From CAZFHA01 sp964518595 (lineage in GTDB: Bacteria > Bacillota > Clostridia > Saccharofermentanales > Saccharofermentanaceae), in the NCBI GenBank assembly GCA_964518595.1, contig CAZFHA010000026.1, positions 1 to 55,580 on the forward strand: a stretch of DNA of 55,580 nucleotides, in the 5' to 3' direction. This document shows positions 24,313 to 33,011 of this stretch, one piece after another. A program made the position numbers and the translations under genes. The notes under the pieces were generated by a model. The model was not told the origin of the DNA. It did no database searches and saw only the letters and a list, made by a program, of their open reading frames with translations. Position 1 is the first letter of the stretch. Each line of letters begins with the position of its first letter.

Positions 24313-25419
24313 TTACTTGATTTCTTTTAAGAGACTTTCAACACTTTGACGAAAGCCTGAAGCCGAGCGGTCTTGAAGTAATCCCGGTTCTAACTCAGGG
24401 GCTAACTTAAGGGCAGCCCAGATGCCCAAGGCTATGGCTTCTGGATTGATCTTGTGCTTGAGACAGAGATTGAAAGCCCCTACCAAGCGATCATTGGGAG
24501 AGAGCTTGCGGCCAATATCACGACCTACCCGCTCGACGGTATCCCCTAAGCGGCGGTTGCGAAAGCGTAGTAGCAGGTCATCGGCATAACCCAGCGTAAT
24601 AGCCAGATCCATGTTGTGCTCCAGAGCCAGGGCTTCAGCAGAGGCATACATAGCACTTTTGACAATGATACCTAAATCCTTATCTTCTGCACCTTCCCAA
24701 ATATATCTGTAGCCCTTAAGTTGGCTCAAATAGGCTAACAAAGCGTGTCCCATATTGTGCAAAAATAATTTGCGCTGAATATAGTAAGCAAAGGGAGTCG
24801 CCGGAACTAAATTATTAATTTTTGGTATGTCACCCCGAAAGGCGGCCGCATCTACGGGGAGTTCACAATAAGGCTCTACATAGACCCGCAGAGGATTTCC
24901 CCCTTCGCCTTCAGCAGTCATTACCGGAACCATCCGTCCCACAGAAGCTTCTACAAAGCCGATTTTTTCGGTTAATAGCACCTGCTCTTCCGGGCTCAGT
25001 AAAGGCTTTAGCAGCTGAATCAGATATTTATCCGCATCAATTAAATTCTCGCAGATAATAATATTTAGCGGAGCACTGTGGGAATCTTGAAGACGGCTCC
25101 GAATTCCGGCTGCCAGATTTTCGACAATATAAGGAAGGACATTTACGCCTACAGCGGTAGCCATAATATCTGCCTCAGCGATTGCTTTAATAGCGGCTTG
25201 GGTGTCATTCCCGTCTACACCCTTCACACCGGAAACTATGACTTCTTCCACACCTGACTCAGAGACCACGGAGATGGGGTAGGCGTGATCTTGATTTAAA
25301 CGATCCAAAACCCTTTGATTCACATCAATAAAAGTGACTTCATAACCAGACTGGGCAAAAAGCTGACCGATAAAGCCCCGGCCAATATTACCCGCTCCAT
25401 ACATAACTGCTTTTTTCAT
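24313..25419 (-). CDS. mtlD: Mannitol-1-phosphate 5-dehydrogenase
   Basis: The 368-residue protein begins AVMYGAGNIGRGFIGQLF, the NAD-binding start of MtlD, and carries the family's C-terminal block (LFLHNMGHALLAYL, YADDLLLRFRNRRLGDTV). It oxidises mannitol-1-phosphate to fructose-6-phosphate. No mannitol PTS gene is in this window; the downstream partner is a DUF4432 protein. ATG 25419 follows GAGGCAACT. Confidence 0.88.
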   Translation of the reverse strand: MKKAVMYGAGNIGRGFIGQLFAQSGYEVTFIDVNQRVLDRLNQDHAYPISVVSESGVEEVIVSGVKGVDGNDTQAAIKAIAEADIMATAVGVNVLPYIVENLAAGIRSRLQDSHSAPLNIIICENLIDADKYLIQLLKPLLSPEEQVLLTEKIGFVEASVGRMVPVMTAEGEGGNPLRVYVEPYCELPVDAAAFRGDIPKINNLVPATPFAYYIQRKLFLHNMGHALLAYLSQLKGYRYIWEGAEDKDLGIIVKSAMYASAEALALEHNMDLAITLGYADDLLLRFRNRRLGDTVERVGRDIGRKLSPNDRLVGAFNLCLKHKINPEAIALGIWAALKLAPELEPGLLQDRSASGFRQSVESLLKEIK

Positions 25420-25703
25420 AGTTGCCTCACTTATACGTCATTAGATTTTCTTTATTTTAATACAAAATTCCAAATAGAGAAGCTGTTTTTTGTAAAAATT
25501 TGCTAAAAATAGCAGGAATGCTTGACGGATAATCTAATTCCAAAGGTTTTTGGTCAAAAATTATCTTGATGGACCGATTCAAAGACATACCCAATTAGAA
25601 TTTACAGCAAAAAGTAGCTGTGTGGCTTCTGGGGACTTCCTCTTGATTAAAAAGCATAATATATCTAAAATGATACAATCTTACAGATATAAAGGTGAAT
25701 GAC

Positions 25704-27341
25704 GTGCTGATTTTAGATGTTAATAAAGTAAGTAAAAGTTTTGGTTATGGGCTACTTTTCGAAGACGTGAGTTTTTCTATCAATGAAGGCGAACGTATCT
25801 CTTTGGTAGGTGCCAATGGCTCTGGAAAATCAACTTTGTTAAAAATGATTGCCGGACTTGAAAAGGCTGACAAAGGTAGTATTAATCTTCGGAAAGAAGT
25901 AAAAGTAGCCTATCTTGACCAAACCTCTCCCGATCAAACCGATGACCGGTTAGTAGAGGATGTCATTAAAGATGCCTTTGCCCACTTGCTAAAGATGCAA
26001 GAGGAGTTACATATACTCTATGAAAAGCTGGGAGAAGAGCAGAGTCCTGAGGACTATGACCGGCTGATCAAACGCAGCTCTGACCTGCAAGAAAAATTTC
26101 AGGAGCTGGGCGGCTATGATATGGATACCAATATTAACATAGTTTGCAACGGTTTAGAGATTTCTGATCAGATGCGTGGCCAAGCCTATAATAGTCTAAG
26201 TGGGGGAGAGAAGACTATTATCCATCTGGCCAAATCACTACTACAAAAGCCAGATTTGTTTCTCCTTGATGAGCCCACCAACCATCTTGATATCAATAGA
26301 ATTGAATGGTTGGAAAGTTATATCAAGAGTTTTCGTGGCGCAATAATCGTTATATCCCATGACCGTTACTTTCTGGATCAGATGAACGGCAAAATCTTAG
26401 AAATTGCCAATGGCGAGGGAACTCTTTATAGTTCAAATTACTCCAGCTATTTAGAGGAACGCGAACGGCGTTACGAAAAATTGATGGCTAACTGGGAAGA
26501 ACAGCAGGCCTACTTTAAGCGGTTGGAAGAAGAAGCCAAGCGCATGGCTCAAGCCGGTATGGCCACCAATAGTCATGTAATGACCCGAAAAGCGGCTGTT
26601 ATGTTTGCCCGTATCGAAAGGGAAAAGAGCAAGTTTGCCATCAAGCGTCCAGAGAAGAAACGCCAAAGCAAAATTGATTTTAAAGAGGCTAGAAAAGGCG
26701 GCAAGCATGCTGTTGAAATAAAAGAGCTTCAGGTTACTACCCCGGAAAAAAATATTCTTACAGGTGCAAGCTTTCATGTCGGTACCGGAGAAAGGGTTGC
26801 TATGATCGGCGCTAATGGGAGCGGAAAGTCTTCTATCATCAAAACAATTCTAGGTGAACAGACATTAGAGCATTCCGGTACCGTAAAATTATCTCCCAGC
26901 TTGAAAATTGGCTATTTGCCTCAAATCATTAATTTTGAAGATGACAAGCAGAATCTATTGGCTTATTTTCAGCAGGAAGCTTCCGTAAATGAAGAGAAAG
27001 CCAGAGCCATTCTTGCCCGTTTTCAATTTGATAAAGAAGATATTCTTAAGCGGGTAGGCAGCTTGTCCGGAGGAGAAAGAATTCGTGTGCGGTTGGCCAT
27101 TTTATTACAGCAGAAAATCAACATCTTAATCTTCGATGAGCCGACTAACCATATTGATATACCCACCAAAGAATCTATGGAAGAAGCACTGGATGACTTT
27201 GAAGGAACTTTGCTGTTCATTTCCCATGATCGTTTTTTCATCAATAAGTTTGCCGATAAAATCATTGAAGTAAGTCAGGGGAAAGCCCACACCTATTGGG
27301 GTAACTATAGCGACTATTTGGCGACGAGAAAAGGGAGCTGA
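25704..27341 (+). CDS. ABC-F family ATPase
   Basis: The 545-residue cytosolic protein has two ABC cassettes without membrane domains: Walker A GANGSGKST twice (second GANGSGKSS), signatures SGGEKT and SGGERI, and Walker B LLDEPTNHLD and IFDEPTNHID. Between them is a charged helical linker (about 240-330, RRYEKLMANWEEQQAYFKR) that inserts into the ribosome in this family. Start GTG 25704 lies just after AAAGGTGA. It may be a ribosome-rescue factor or an antibiotic protection protein; the linker alone does not decide. About 285 bases separate it from divergent mtlD; no convincing regulatory element was found there. Confidence 0.85.
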   Translation: MLILDVNKVSKSFGYGLLFEDVSFSINEGERISLVGANGSGKSTLLKMIAGLEKADKGSINLRKEVKVAYLDQTSPDQTDDRLVEDVIKDAFAHLLKMQEELHILYEKLGEEQSPEDYDRLIKRSSDLQEKFQELGGYDMDTNINIVCNGLEISDQMRGQAYNSLSGGEKTIIHLAKSLLQKPDLFLLDEPTNHLDINRIEWLESYIKSFRGAIIVISHDRYFLDQMNGKILEIANGEGTLYSSNYSSYLEERERRYEKLMANWEEQQAYFKRLEEEAKRMAQAGMATNSHVMTRKAAVMFARIEREKSKFAIKRPEKKRQSKIDFKEARKGGKHAVEIKELQVTTPEKNILTGASFHVGTGERVAMIGANGSGKSSIIKTILGEQTLEHSGTVKLSPSLKIGYLPQIINFEDDKQNLLAYFQQEASVNEEKARAILARFQFDKEDILKRVGSLSGGERIRVRLAILLQQKINILIFDEPTNHIDIPTKESMEEALDDFEGTLLFISHDRFFINKFADKIIEVSQGKAHTYWGNYSDYLATRKGS

Positions 27342-27441
27342 CCTTGTGCCAATATGGATAATCCTAGGGTTTTTAATGAAACGCTAATGAGTTTTATTGA
27401 CGGCACTTACCTTAAAATTAGTGTTAATAGAGGACATGACA

Positions 27442-28242
27442 ATGGGCAAGACTTCTGATTATCGTACCAATATTATAGGCGCTAGCGAGGTTAGCGGAGC
27501 TGTTTCTGTCGGTATGGACAAGGATACAATTTACGAAACAAACAGCATCTTTTGGGGGACAAAAGATGCTGTTTTAGGTTCTATCTATCTTCCGTTCTAT
27601 GGAGCCTTTATCACAGAAGAAAAATGTAAGTTTTTTGGAAATGTTTCTGGAAAAAAGATGCTGGAAATAGGCTGTGGAAGTGGTCAATCACTGAAATATT
27701 TGGGGGAAAACAAGGCAGCTGAATTATGGGGCATGGATATATCCGCAGAACAGATTGTAAAGGCTAAACAGCATTTAGCGGCGTACGGTCTTTCGGCAAA
27801 CCTAATCTGTTCCCCCATGGAAGAAGAATGCGGTATACCGGTAGATTATTTTGACTTTGTTTATGCTATTTATTCCATTGGTTGGACTACCGATCTTGAG
27901 GGTACTTTTAGTCGAATCGCTTCTTACCTTAAAAAAGATGGTGCGTTTATTTTCAGTTGGTCTCACCCTATACACAAATGCGTTGCAGAAAATGAGATGT
28001 TTGTATTCAAGAAATGCTATTTTGATGAATCCTGGTATTCAGTATCTTTGGGTGGGGGTACCCTGTCATTGTCTGACCGCAAGTTGTCAACCTATGTAAA
28101 TGCGTTGGCAAAAGCGCGATTTGTCATTGAGCAAATGATTGAAGAGTCTGAGGATGAAATTCTAAAATCGAAGGACGACGATTTTGCCCAAAAAGCCAAA
28201 ATGCTTCCTGTTACATTTGCAATCAAGGCAAGGAAGAGATAG
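27442..28242 (+). CDS. Class I SAM-dependent methyltransferase
   Basis: The 266-residue protein has the class I SAM motif MLEIGCGSGQSLKYL, acidic motif WGMDIS, and the downstream FDFVYAIYSIGW block. ATG 27442 lies seven bases after AGAGGA; an ATG six bases earlier is too close. Its target is unknown. Just upstream (27354-27457) a 34-codon reading frame gives DNPRVFNETLMSFI, like the end of an alpha/beta hydrolase, so this area may have lost a gene. Confidence 0.75.
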   Translation: MGKTSDYRTNIIGASEVSGAVSVGMDKDTIYETNSIFWGTKDAVLGSIYLPFYGAFITEEKCKFFGNVSGKKMLEIGCGSGQSLKYLGENKAAELWGMDISAEQIVKAKQHLAAYGLSANLICSPMEEECGIPVDYFDFVYAIYSIGWTTDLEGTFSRIASYLKKDGAFIFSWSHPIHKCVAENEMFVFKKCYFDESWYSVSLGGGTLSLSDRKLSTYVNALAKARFVIEQMIEESEDEILKSKDDDFAQKAKMLPVTFAIKARKR

Positions 28243-28281
28243 GAATAACGAATAATTTTGGTGTAGGATGGGAGCAGCTGC

Positions 28282-28536
28282 CTAATAATGCTCTCGGCAC
28301 TGAGCAATGTATATGGCATCTTCGTCAAATTTATAAATCAGTCGGTGCCTTTCGTTGATACGCCTACTCCAATAGCCGCTAAGTTCATGCTTTAGCGGCT
28401 CTGGTTTTCCAATTCCCTCATGTCCATTTCGCTCTATATCTTTAATTAATTCATTTATTTTCTTTAAAATTCGTTTGTCATCAGTTTCCCAAAAAAGATA
28501 ATCGTTCCAACTTTCCTCACTGAAAATCTTCTTCAT
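28282..28536 (-). CDS. yoeB: YoeB-type mRNA interferase toxin
   Basis: At 84 residues it has the exact YoeB length, and the catalytic residues fall at the E. coli positions: Glu46, Arg65, His83 and Tyr84 (ending CREHY). It cuts mRNA on the ribosome in known members. The ATG at 28536 lies inside the antitoxin gene, overlapping it by 20 bases, which gives translational coupling. A TTG two codons upstream is less likely. Confidence 0.92.
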   Translation of the reverse strand: MKKIFSEESWNDYLFWETDDKRILKKINELIKDIERNGHEGIGKPEPLKHELSGYWSRRINERHRLIYKFDEDAIYIAQCREHY

Positions 28537-28786
28537 CTTCAATAAGCTCCTTAGTCATAGTTTGACCTTTTTCCAGTTGATCAATTGATTTCAATAAACG
28601 GGCATAGTTACTTTTATTGCTTCGTACATATAAGTTTTCTAACATATTATTGTATTCTGCTTCTGACAACATTACTACATTCTCGTTGTTTTTTCTCGTA
28701 ATAATAATTGTTTCAAAATCCTTGGTAGCTTTATCGCAATACTCTTTTAGATGTTCTCTTAAATTTGTATAATTAACTGCAATCAT
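28517..28786 (-). CDS. yefM: YefM-type antitoxin
   Basis: The 89-residue Phd/YefM protein begins MIAVNYTNLREHLKEYCDKA and contains TIIITRKNNENVVMLSEAEYN, the standard family blocks; the acidic tail (ELIEDEEDFQ) would bind the toxin. ATG 28786 follows GGAGGTGATC. A palindrome at 28800-28815 just upstream is the likely operator. Confidence 0.92.
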   Translation of the reverse strand: MIAVNYTNLREHLKEYCDKATKDFETIIITRKNNENVVMLSEAEYNNMLENLYVRSNKSNYARLLKSIDQLEKGQTMTKELIEDEEDFQ

Positions 28787-28799
28787 TAGGATCACCTCC

Positions 28800-28815
28800 G
28801 TACAATTTATTGTAC
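28800..28815. promoter_or_regulatory. YefM-YoeB operator palindrome
   Basis: GTACAAT-TT-ATTGTAC is a perfect 7-base inverted repeat overlapping the leader next to the yefM ribosome site. Known YefM operators are palindromes with TGTACA-like cores, so autoregulation here is expected by analogy. Confidence 0.65.
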
Positions 28816-29000
28816 TTTTTTTGAAAAGGGAATGCAAGCGTTGTTTGTGCCAAATTTTATTTAAATAGCCCATATGGAGAAATAGTACTAAACCTAGTTC
28901 CAAATCTGATCTATCAGAAAGGGGCTAGAAGTTATCATGGATGGTTGAATTTCCTGATCTAACTATTTTCTCCAGGAAACAGAACAAAATTATCTCTTGT

Positions 29001-29612
29001 TCACTCCGACACAAAGTAGCGCAGTACTGTTTTCTGCTTAGCTGCATCACCTTTTCGAGGATCGGTTAGATAGATTTCCCGATGCCAAAAAGAGGTGCGG
29101 TTAAGCCTATGCTCTTGGCAAAAGATTTTCATTTTGTCAAAGCTGGTAGATTCCTCATCAAAGGAACCTATATGGAGCATTTGCACTGACAGGCCATCGG
29201 TTATAGTTTCAAGTTTAAGCTTATCTAGTATAGGCGCAGGAACTTTCTTCTTGGCTCTGTCTTTAATATCTAGGAAAAGATCAGGGGTAAGAAAGTCCGG
29301 CTGACGGATCATAATTTTATAAATCAGTTTATCTTTATCCAGAACCTCAAAGCTTTCAGAAGTGGTCCAGAGTCCTTCCAAAGGAAAAATAGCATAGTCA
29401 TAATAGCCCTCAGGCGTAACTCCCTTTTTGGGCAACATCTTTAGTGTATAGGAAAGACTGTATAGCCCACCAACGGCTTCGGTAAAAGCTGGGCTGTTAG
29501 GATTTCCTTCACCATCAAAGGTCAAGAATGTAAAAGCAGGTATTTCACGCTTTTCCGGATTGGCCTTGGGCAGATAGAATTCCTTGTCTTGTTTCTTCCA
29601 TTCATATTTCAT
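29001..29612 (-). CDS. GyrI-like small-molecule-binding protein
   Basis: The 203-residue protein starts MKYEWKKQDKEFYLPK and has the GyrI-like domain pattern FTFLTFDGEGNPNSPAF and SVQMLHIGSFDEE. Members bind or hydrolyse hydrophobic small compounds; no DNA-binding part is attached here. ATG 29612 follows GGAGGACGAACGT. It lies 36 bases downstream of a serine hydrolase gene and may be co-transcribed with it. Confidence 0.8.
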   Translation of the reverse strand: MKYEWKKQDKEFYLPKANPEKREIPAFTFLTFDGEGNPNSPAFTEAVGGLYSLSYTLKMLPKKGVTPEGYYDYAIFPLEGLWTTSESFEVLDKDKLIYKIMIRQPDFLTPDLFLDIKDRAKKKVPAPILDKLKLETITDGLSVQMLHIGSFDEESTSFDKMKIFCQEHRLNRTSFWHREIYLTDPRKGDAAKQKTVLRYFVSE

Positions 29613-29648
29613 ACGTTCGTCCTCCGGTTCTATATAATTCCGTGTTTG

Positions 29649-30665
29649 TTACAGTAATTCTAAAAAGAGGGCATCAAGTAACTGAAAAGTATTACTATCA
29701 GTATTGCCAAGAGCTGATAGCGTTAACTTTGTCTTGGGAAAATAGGCTGTAAAAAAGCTTATACCAAAATCACAACCAACAGCGTAGTAGGCCGTGTTTG
29801 TGTGTCGATCTATGCGATAGACTCCTAAGCCATAACTTTTGTCATTGCCTCTTATTATGTGAGCTCTAAGAAAATTTTGCAGCATATTTTCTGATAATAT
29901 TTGACAATTAAATAATGCCCGCCAGAGTATATCTAAATCTCCAGCACTAGTATACATTCCACCGTCAGAGCCACCAATAACGGGAATACTAAATATATTT
30001 GTTCTCCATTCTCCGGATTTTTCATAAATATACCCATGAGCTGTATGGGAGGGGAGGGCATCTGTACGGTAAAACCCAGTACGCTGTAGTTTCAAAGGCG
30101 AAACAATCGCATCTACTATGTACTGCTGGTAAGGTTTTCCGCTGATAACCTCAATAACAAGACCTAATAGGATAAAACCTGCATTAGAATAGCTAAATCT
30201 AGCACTTGGTTCAAATTTGGGCTGCAGTGGTGTAATCATTTTTAAGTAGTATTCCAGATTCTCCCATAAGTAGACCGGATATTTTGAGACTAGTTCTTGA
30301 CTAATAGCTTGGTAATTGGCGGCCTCCTCGTCAAGATAATCACCAATACCAGAAGTATGGGTAAGAAGGTGGAAAACAGTTATGGCTTGGCTTATGTTGC
30401 CCAGATCATAGGGGAGAATGTCTCTGATTTTATCAGTGAGCGACAAACATCCAGCTTCAATAAGTTTGCATATGCCTAGCCCAGTGAATAATTTTGTGCC
30501 CGAGGCAATTCCAAAGGCTGTGTCTGATCTATTTGGAAGACTTTCGCTTCTGTTTCGAAAGCCACTACAGGTTTCAAAGATTACGTGGTGTTCATCCTTA
30601 ACAGAGAAAACTCCTGAAAAACTATTATGTGCTTTCCAATTAGCCCATACTTTTTCAATATTCAT
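29649..30665 (-). CDS. Beta-lactamase-family serine hydrolase (class C-like)
   Basis: The 338-residue protein has the SxxK motif Ser55-Gly-Thr-Lys58 and the Tyr motif YSNAG (FSYSNAGFILLG). No signal peptide is obvious, so it is probably cytosolic, unlike secreted penicillin-binding relatives. Members include esterases and peptidases; the substrate is unknown. ATG follows GGGAGGATTAG. Confidence 0.82.
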   Translation of the reverse strand: MNIEKVWANWKAHNSFSGVFSVKDEHHVIFETCSGFRNRSESLPNRSDTAFGIASGTKLFTGLGICKLIEAGCLSLTDKIRDILPYDLGNISQAITVFHLLTHTSGIGDYLDEEAANYQAISQELVSKYPVYLWENLEYYLKMITPLQPKFEPSARFSYSNAGFILLGLVIEVISGKPYQQYIVDAIVSPLKLQRTGFYRTDALPSHTAHGYIYEKSGEWRTNIFSIPVIGGSDGGMYTSAGDLDILWRALFNCQILSENMLQNFLRAHIIRGNDKSYGLGVYRIDRHTNTAYYAVGCDFGISFFTAYFPKTKLTLSALGNTDSNTFQLLDALFLELL

Positions 30666-31005
30666 CTAATCCTCCCCTTCTTTACTAAAGCTGGCTTAAA
30701 AGCAAATTGTTCCCTAATCTAATGAGCTCATTATCTTACATCTTCAGGCGAATAACAAATTTTGTATTATTCCATTCATTTTACCCCCTTATTCTCGGCT
30801 TTTTTATTCCAAAGTTAAATTGTATAATTTTTTCAACAGTAAAAATTCCGGAGGCTGAAGGTGCTTAAAGGGATTTTTTGGCAAAGGAAGAGGGTTTTGG
30901 AGTCTTACTTACGTTCTTGGCTCTAACACCAATAGTCGAAAGCTAAACTACAATACGGCGGTAACGGGGTTTACTGCTGTAGAAGAGAGATAGGAAGGGT
31001 AGAAA
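30666..31005 (+). promoter_or_regulatory. leuC promoter and leader region
   Basis: This 340-base interval has TATAAT at 30823-30828 (in TTGTATAAT), then a short leader ORF (30861-30926), then a hairpin: CTACA 30948-30952 with TGTAG 30978-30982 enclosing GCGGTAA/TTACTGC. The leuC ribosome site follows. No T-box AGGGTGG element and no intrinsic terminator T-run was seen, so control, if any, is by another route, such as leader translation affecting the later hairpin. The left part up to 30820 shows nothing recognisable. Confidence 0.45.
30861..30926 (+). CDS. Candidate leucine-rich leader peptide upstream of leuC
   Basis: A 21-codon frame starts with GTG six bases after GGAGG and stops at TAA 30924-30926. 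It encodes four leucines with four different codons (CTT, TTG, TTA, CTC) and two each of Trp and Ser among mostly basic residues. The start lies about 26 bases from the expected transcription start. The size, place before leuCD and Leu content suit an attenuation leader, but the leucines are not consecutive. Confidence 0.45.
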   Translation: MLKGIFWQRKRVLESYLRSWL

Positions 31006-32385
31006 ATGGCAACTCTATTTGAAAAATTATGGGACAAGCATGTAGTTGTAAAAGAAGAAAATCGTGACCTGCTCTATATTGATAGGCATTATATTCACGA
31101 AGTGACCAGTCCTCAGGCTTTTTCGGGGATTCGATTAGCAGGGCGTAAGATCAGAAGACCGGATAAAGTTTATGCCACCATGGATCATAATATCCCTACC
31201 ACAGCTCAAGAGCGCTTGGACTTTACCGATCCTCAGGCGAAGCTTCAGGTTGATACCTTAGTTGCAAACTGTAAGGCTAACGGTGTTGAGTTAGCTGAAA
31301 TGGGTGATCCTAATAATGGGATCGTGCATATTATCGGGCCGGAAATGGGTCTGAGCTATCCAGGTCAGACCATTGTTTGCGGAGATAGTCACACGGCGAC
31401 GCACGGGGCTTTTGCCAATATTGCCTTTGGTATTGGTACCAGTGAAGTGGAGCATGTTTTTGCCACCCAGACTCTTTGGCAGACTAAGCCGAAGACCTTG
31501 GGTATAAAGCTCACTGGCGCACTGCCTCAGGGCGTAACTTCTAAGGATGTTATCTTGAAATTGATCGGACTTTATGGGGTTTCCTTTGGCACTGGTTATG
31601 CTCTGGAGTTCTACGGTGAAGCCGTGGAAAAAATGACCATGGATGAGCGAATGACCATGTGTAATATGGCTATTGAAGCCGGTGCTAAATATGGACTGGT
31701 TGCCTATGATGAAATAACTGAAACCTATGTAAAGCAGACCGAAAAGGCTAAAGTGCTGGTGGAGAATCCTCAGATTAGGAGCCAATGGCAAGAACTCAAA
31801 ACCGACCGGGAAGCTGATTTTGATAAAATTATCCAGCTTGATGTGTCAACCTTGGCACCACAAATTACCTGGGGAACGAATCCCGGACAGGAGATTGGAA
31901 TTGATGAAAGAATTCCTGAGCTTTCCGACCCAGAGTCTCAAAGTGCCTATGAATATATTGGTTTGGCGCCTAACACTAGAGCTCTTGATATACCGGTAGA
32001 GTATGTTTTTATTGGTTCATGTACTAACGGACGCTTATCGGATTTGGTCGAAGGCGCAAAATATATTAAGGGTCGTAAAGTAGCTTCCGGGGTGAATGCT
32101 ATCGTAGTTCCCGGCAGTGAAAAAACTCGTAAAGCCGCCGAAGAGATGGGCTTGGATCAAGTTTATATTGAGGCTGGTTTTCAGTGGCGTTTGCCGGGTT
32201 GTTCTGCCTGCTTGGGGATGAACACCGATCAGGTGCCCCCGGAAAAACATTGCATTTCCACCTCTAATAGAAACTTTGTCGGACGTCAGGGCTATAAGGC
32301 GAGGACACATCTTACCAGTGTACCTACAGCGGTTTTGGCCGCTCTTAATGGAGTACTTGTGGACAGTAGAAAGGAGCAAATCTAA
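31006..32385 (+). CDS. leuC: 3-isopropylmalate dehydratase large subunit
   Basis: The 459-residue protein begins MATLFEKLWDKHVV as in LeuC and has GDSHTATHGAFANIAFGIGT plus the 4Fe-4S cysteine contexts GSCTNG and GCSACLG. With LeuD it isomerises 2- to 3-isopropylmalate in leucine synthesis. leuD overlaps it by one base. leuA and leuB are not in this window. Confidence 0.96.
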   Translation: MATLFEKLWDKHVVVKEENRDLLYIDRHYIHEVTSPQAFSGIRLAGRKIRRPDKVYATMDHNIPTTAQERLDFTDPQAKLQVDTLVANCKANGVELAEMGDPNNGIVHIIGPEMGLSYPGQTIVCGDSHTATHGAFANIAFGIGTSEVEHVFATQTLWQTKPKTLGIKLTGALPQGVTSKDVILKLIGLYGVSFGTGYALEFYGEAVEKMTMDERMTMCNMAIEAGAKYGLVAYDEITETYVKQTEKAKVLVENPQIRSQWQELKTDREADFDKIIQLDVSTLAPQITWGTNPGQEIGIDERIPELSDPESQSAYEYIGLAPNTRALDIPVEYVFIGSCTNGRLSDLVEGAKYIKGRKVASGVNAIVVPGSEKTRKAAEEMGLDQVYIEAGFQWRLPGCSACLGMNTDQVPPEKHCISTSNRNFVGRQGYKARTHLTSVPTAVLAALNGVLVDSRKEQI

Positions 32386-32948
32386 TGGCAACCGTATATA
32401 CAGGAAAGACCGTAGGTTTTTTAGTTGATAACATTGATACAGACCAAATCATTCCTAAAAACTATTTGAAAAGTATTGAAAAGACTGGTTTTGGTAAATT
32501 TGCTTTTGCTGAGTGGCGCTATGATGAGTCAGGTGAAGAGATCGCTGATTTTCCCTTTAATCAGGCAGAAAATAAAGGCGCTACTATTCTGATTACCGGT
32601 GATAATTTTGGTTGCGGCTCCTCACGGGAACATGCCGCTTGGGCCTTACAGGAACTGGGGCTGCATGTGATTGTGGCTGGAAGCTATTCGGATATTTTCT
32701 TTGCCAACTGGCTAAACTGTGGACATTGGGCAGTAATTGCTTCTCAGGAGATAAGGGAAAAGCTGGCTGGTAAGCAGCAGGAACTTACTGTGGACATTGA
32801 GAAGCAGACTATCACTGTCGGGCAAGAGAGTTTTCCCATTGAATTGGTATCCGGGAGTGCACTAAAAATGCAGCGCGAAGGTGATTTTATCAGTGAAGCA
32901 GAAAAGTACGCTGAAGATATTGCCAAGTATGAAGCGATACATGCGTAA
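32385..32948 (+). CDS. leuD: 3-isopropylmalate dehydratase small subunit
   Basis: The 187-residue protein has the swivel-domain motifs DTDQIIPKNYL and NFGCGSSREHAAWAL, the known LeuD signature. It pairs with LeuC; the genes overlap at TAATG, so their translation is coupled. The gene ends before an operator-like inverted repeat. Confidence 0.95.
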   Translation: MATVYTGKTVGFLVDNIDTDQIIPKNYLKSIEKTGFGKFAFAEWRYDESGEEIADFPFNQAENKGATILITGDNFGCGSSREHAAWALQELGLHVIVAGSYSDIFFANWLNCGHWAVIASQEIREKLAGKQQELTVDIEKQTITVGQESFPIELVSGSALKMQREGDFISEAEKYAEDIAKYEAIHA

Positions 32949-32960
32949 CCGTGTCTTGTT

Positions 32961-33005
32961 TTTATCCAGATACAAGTTGACAAAATCTGGATAAAAAAAT
33001 AGCAT
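32961..33005 (+). promoter_or_regulatory. ilvA promoter with an operator-like inverted repeat over the -35
   Basis: TTGACA (32977-32982) and TAGCAT (33000-33005) are spaced by 17 bases. TTTATCCAGAT (32961-32971) and ATCTGGATAAA (32985-32995) form a perfect 11-base inverted repeat with 13 bases between, centred on the -35 box. T-runs are on the wrong side for an intrinsic terminator on either strand. A repressor or activator binding here could control ilvA-ilvB-ilvN separately from leuCD. Confidence 0.55.
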
Positions 33006-33011
33006 CTACTA

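Noticed and set aside
32961..32995. Intrinsic terminator after leuD
   Set aside because: The stem is followed by A, not T, on both strands, and it contains a TTGACA; it fits an operator better.
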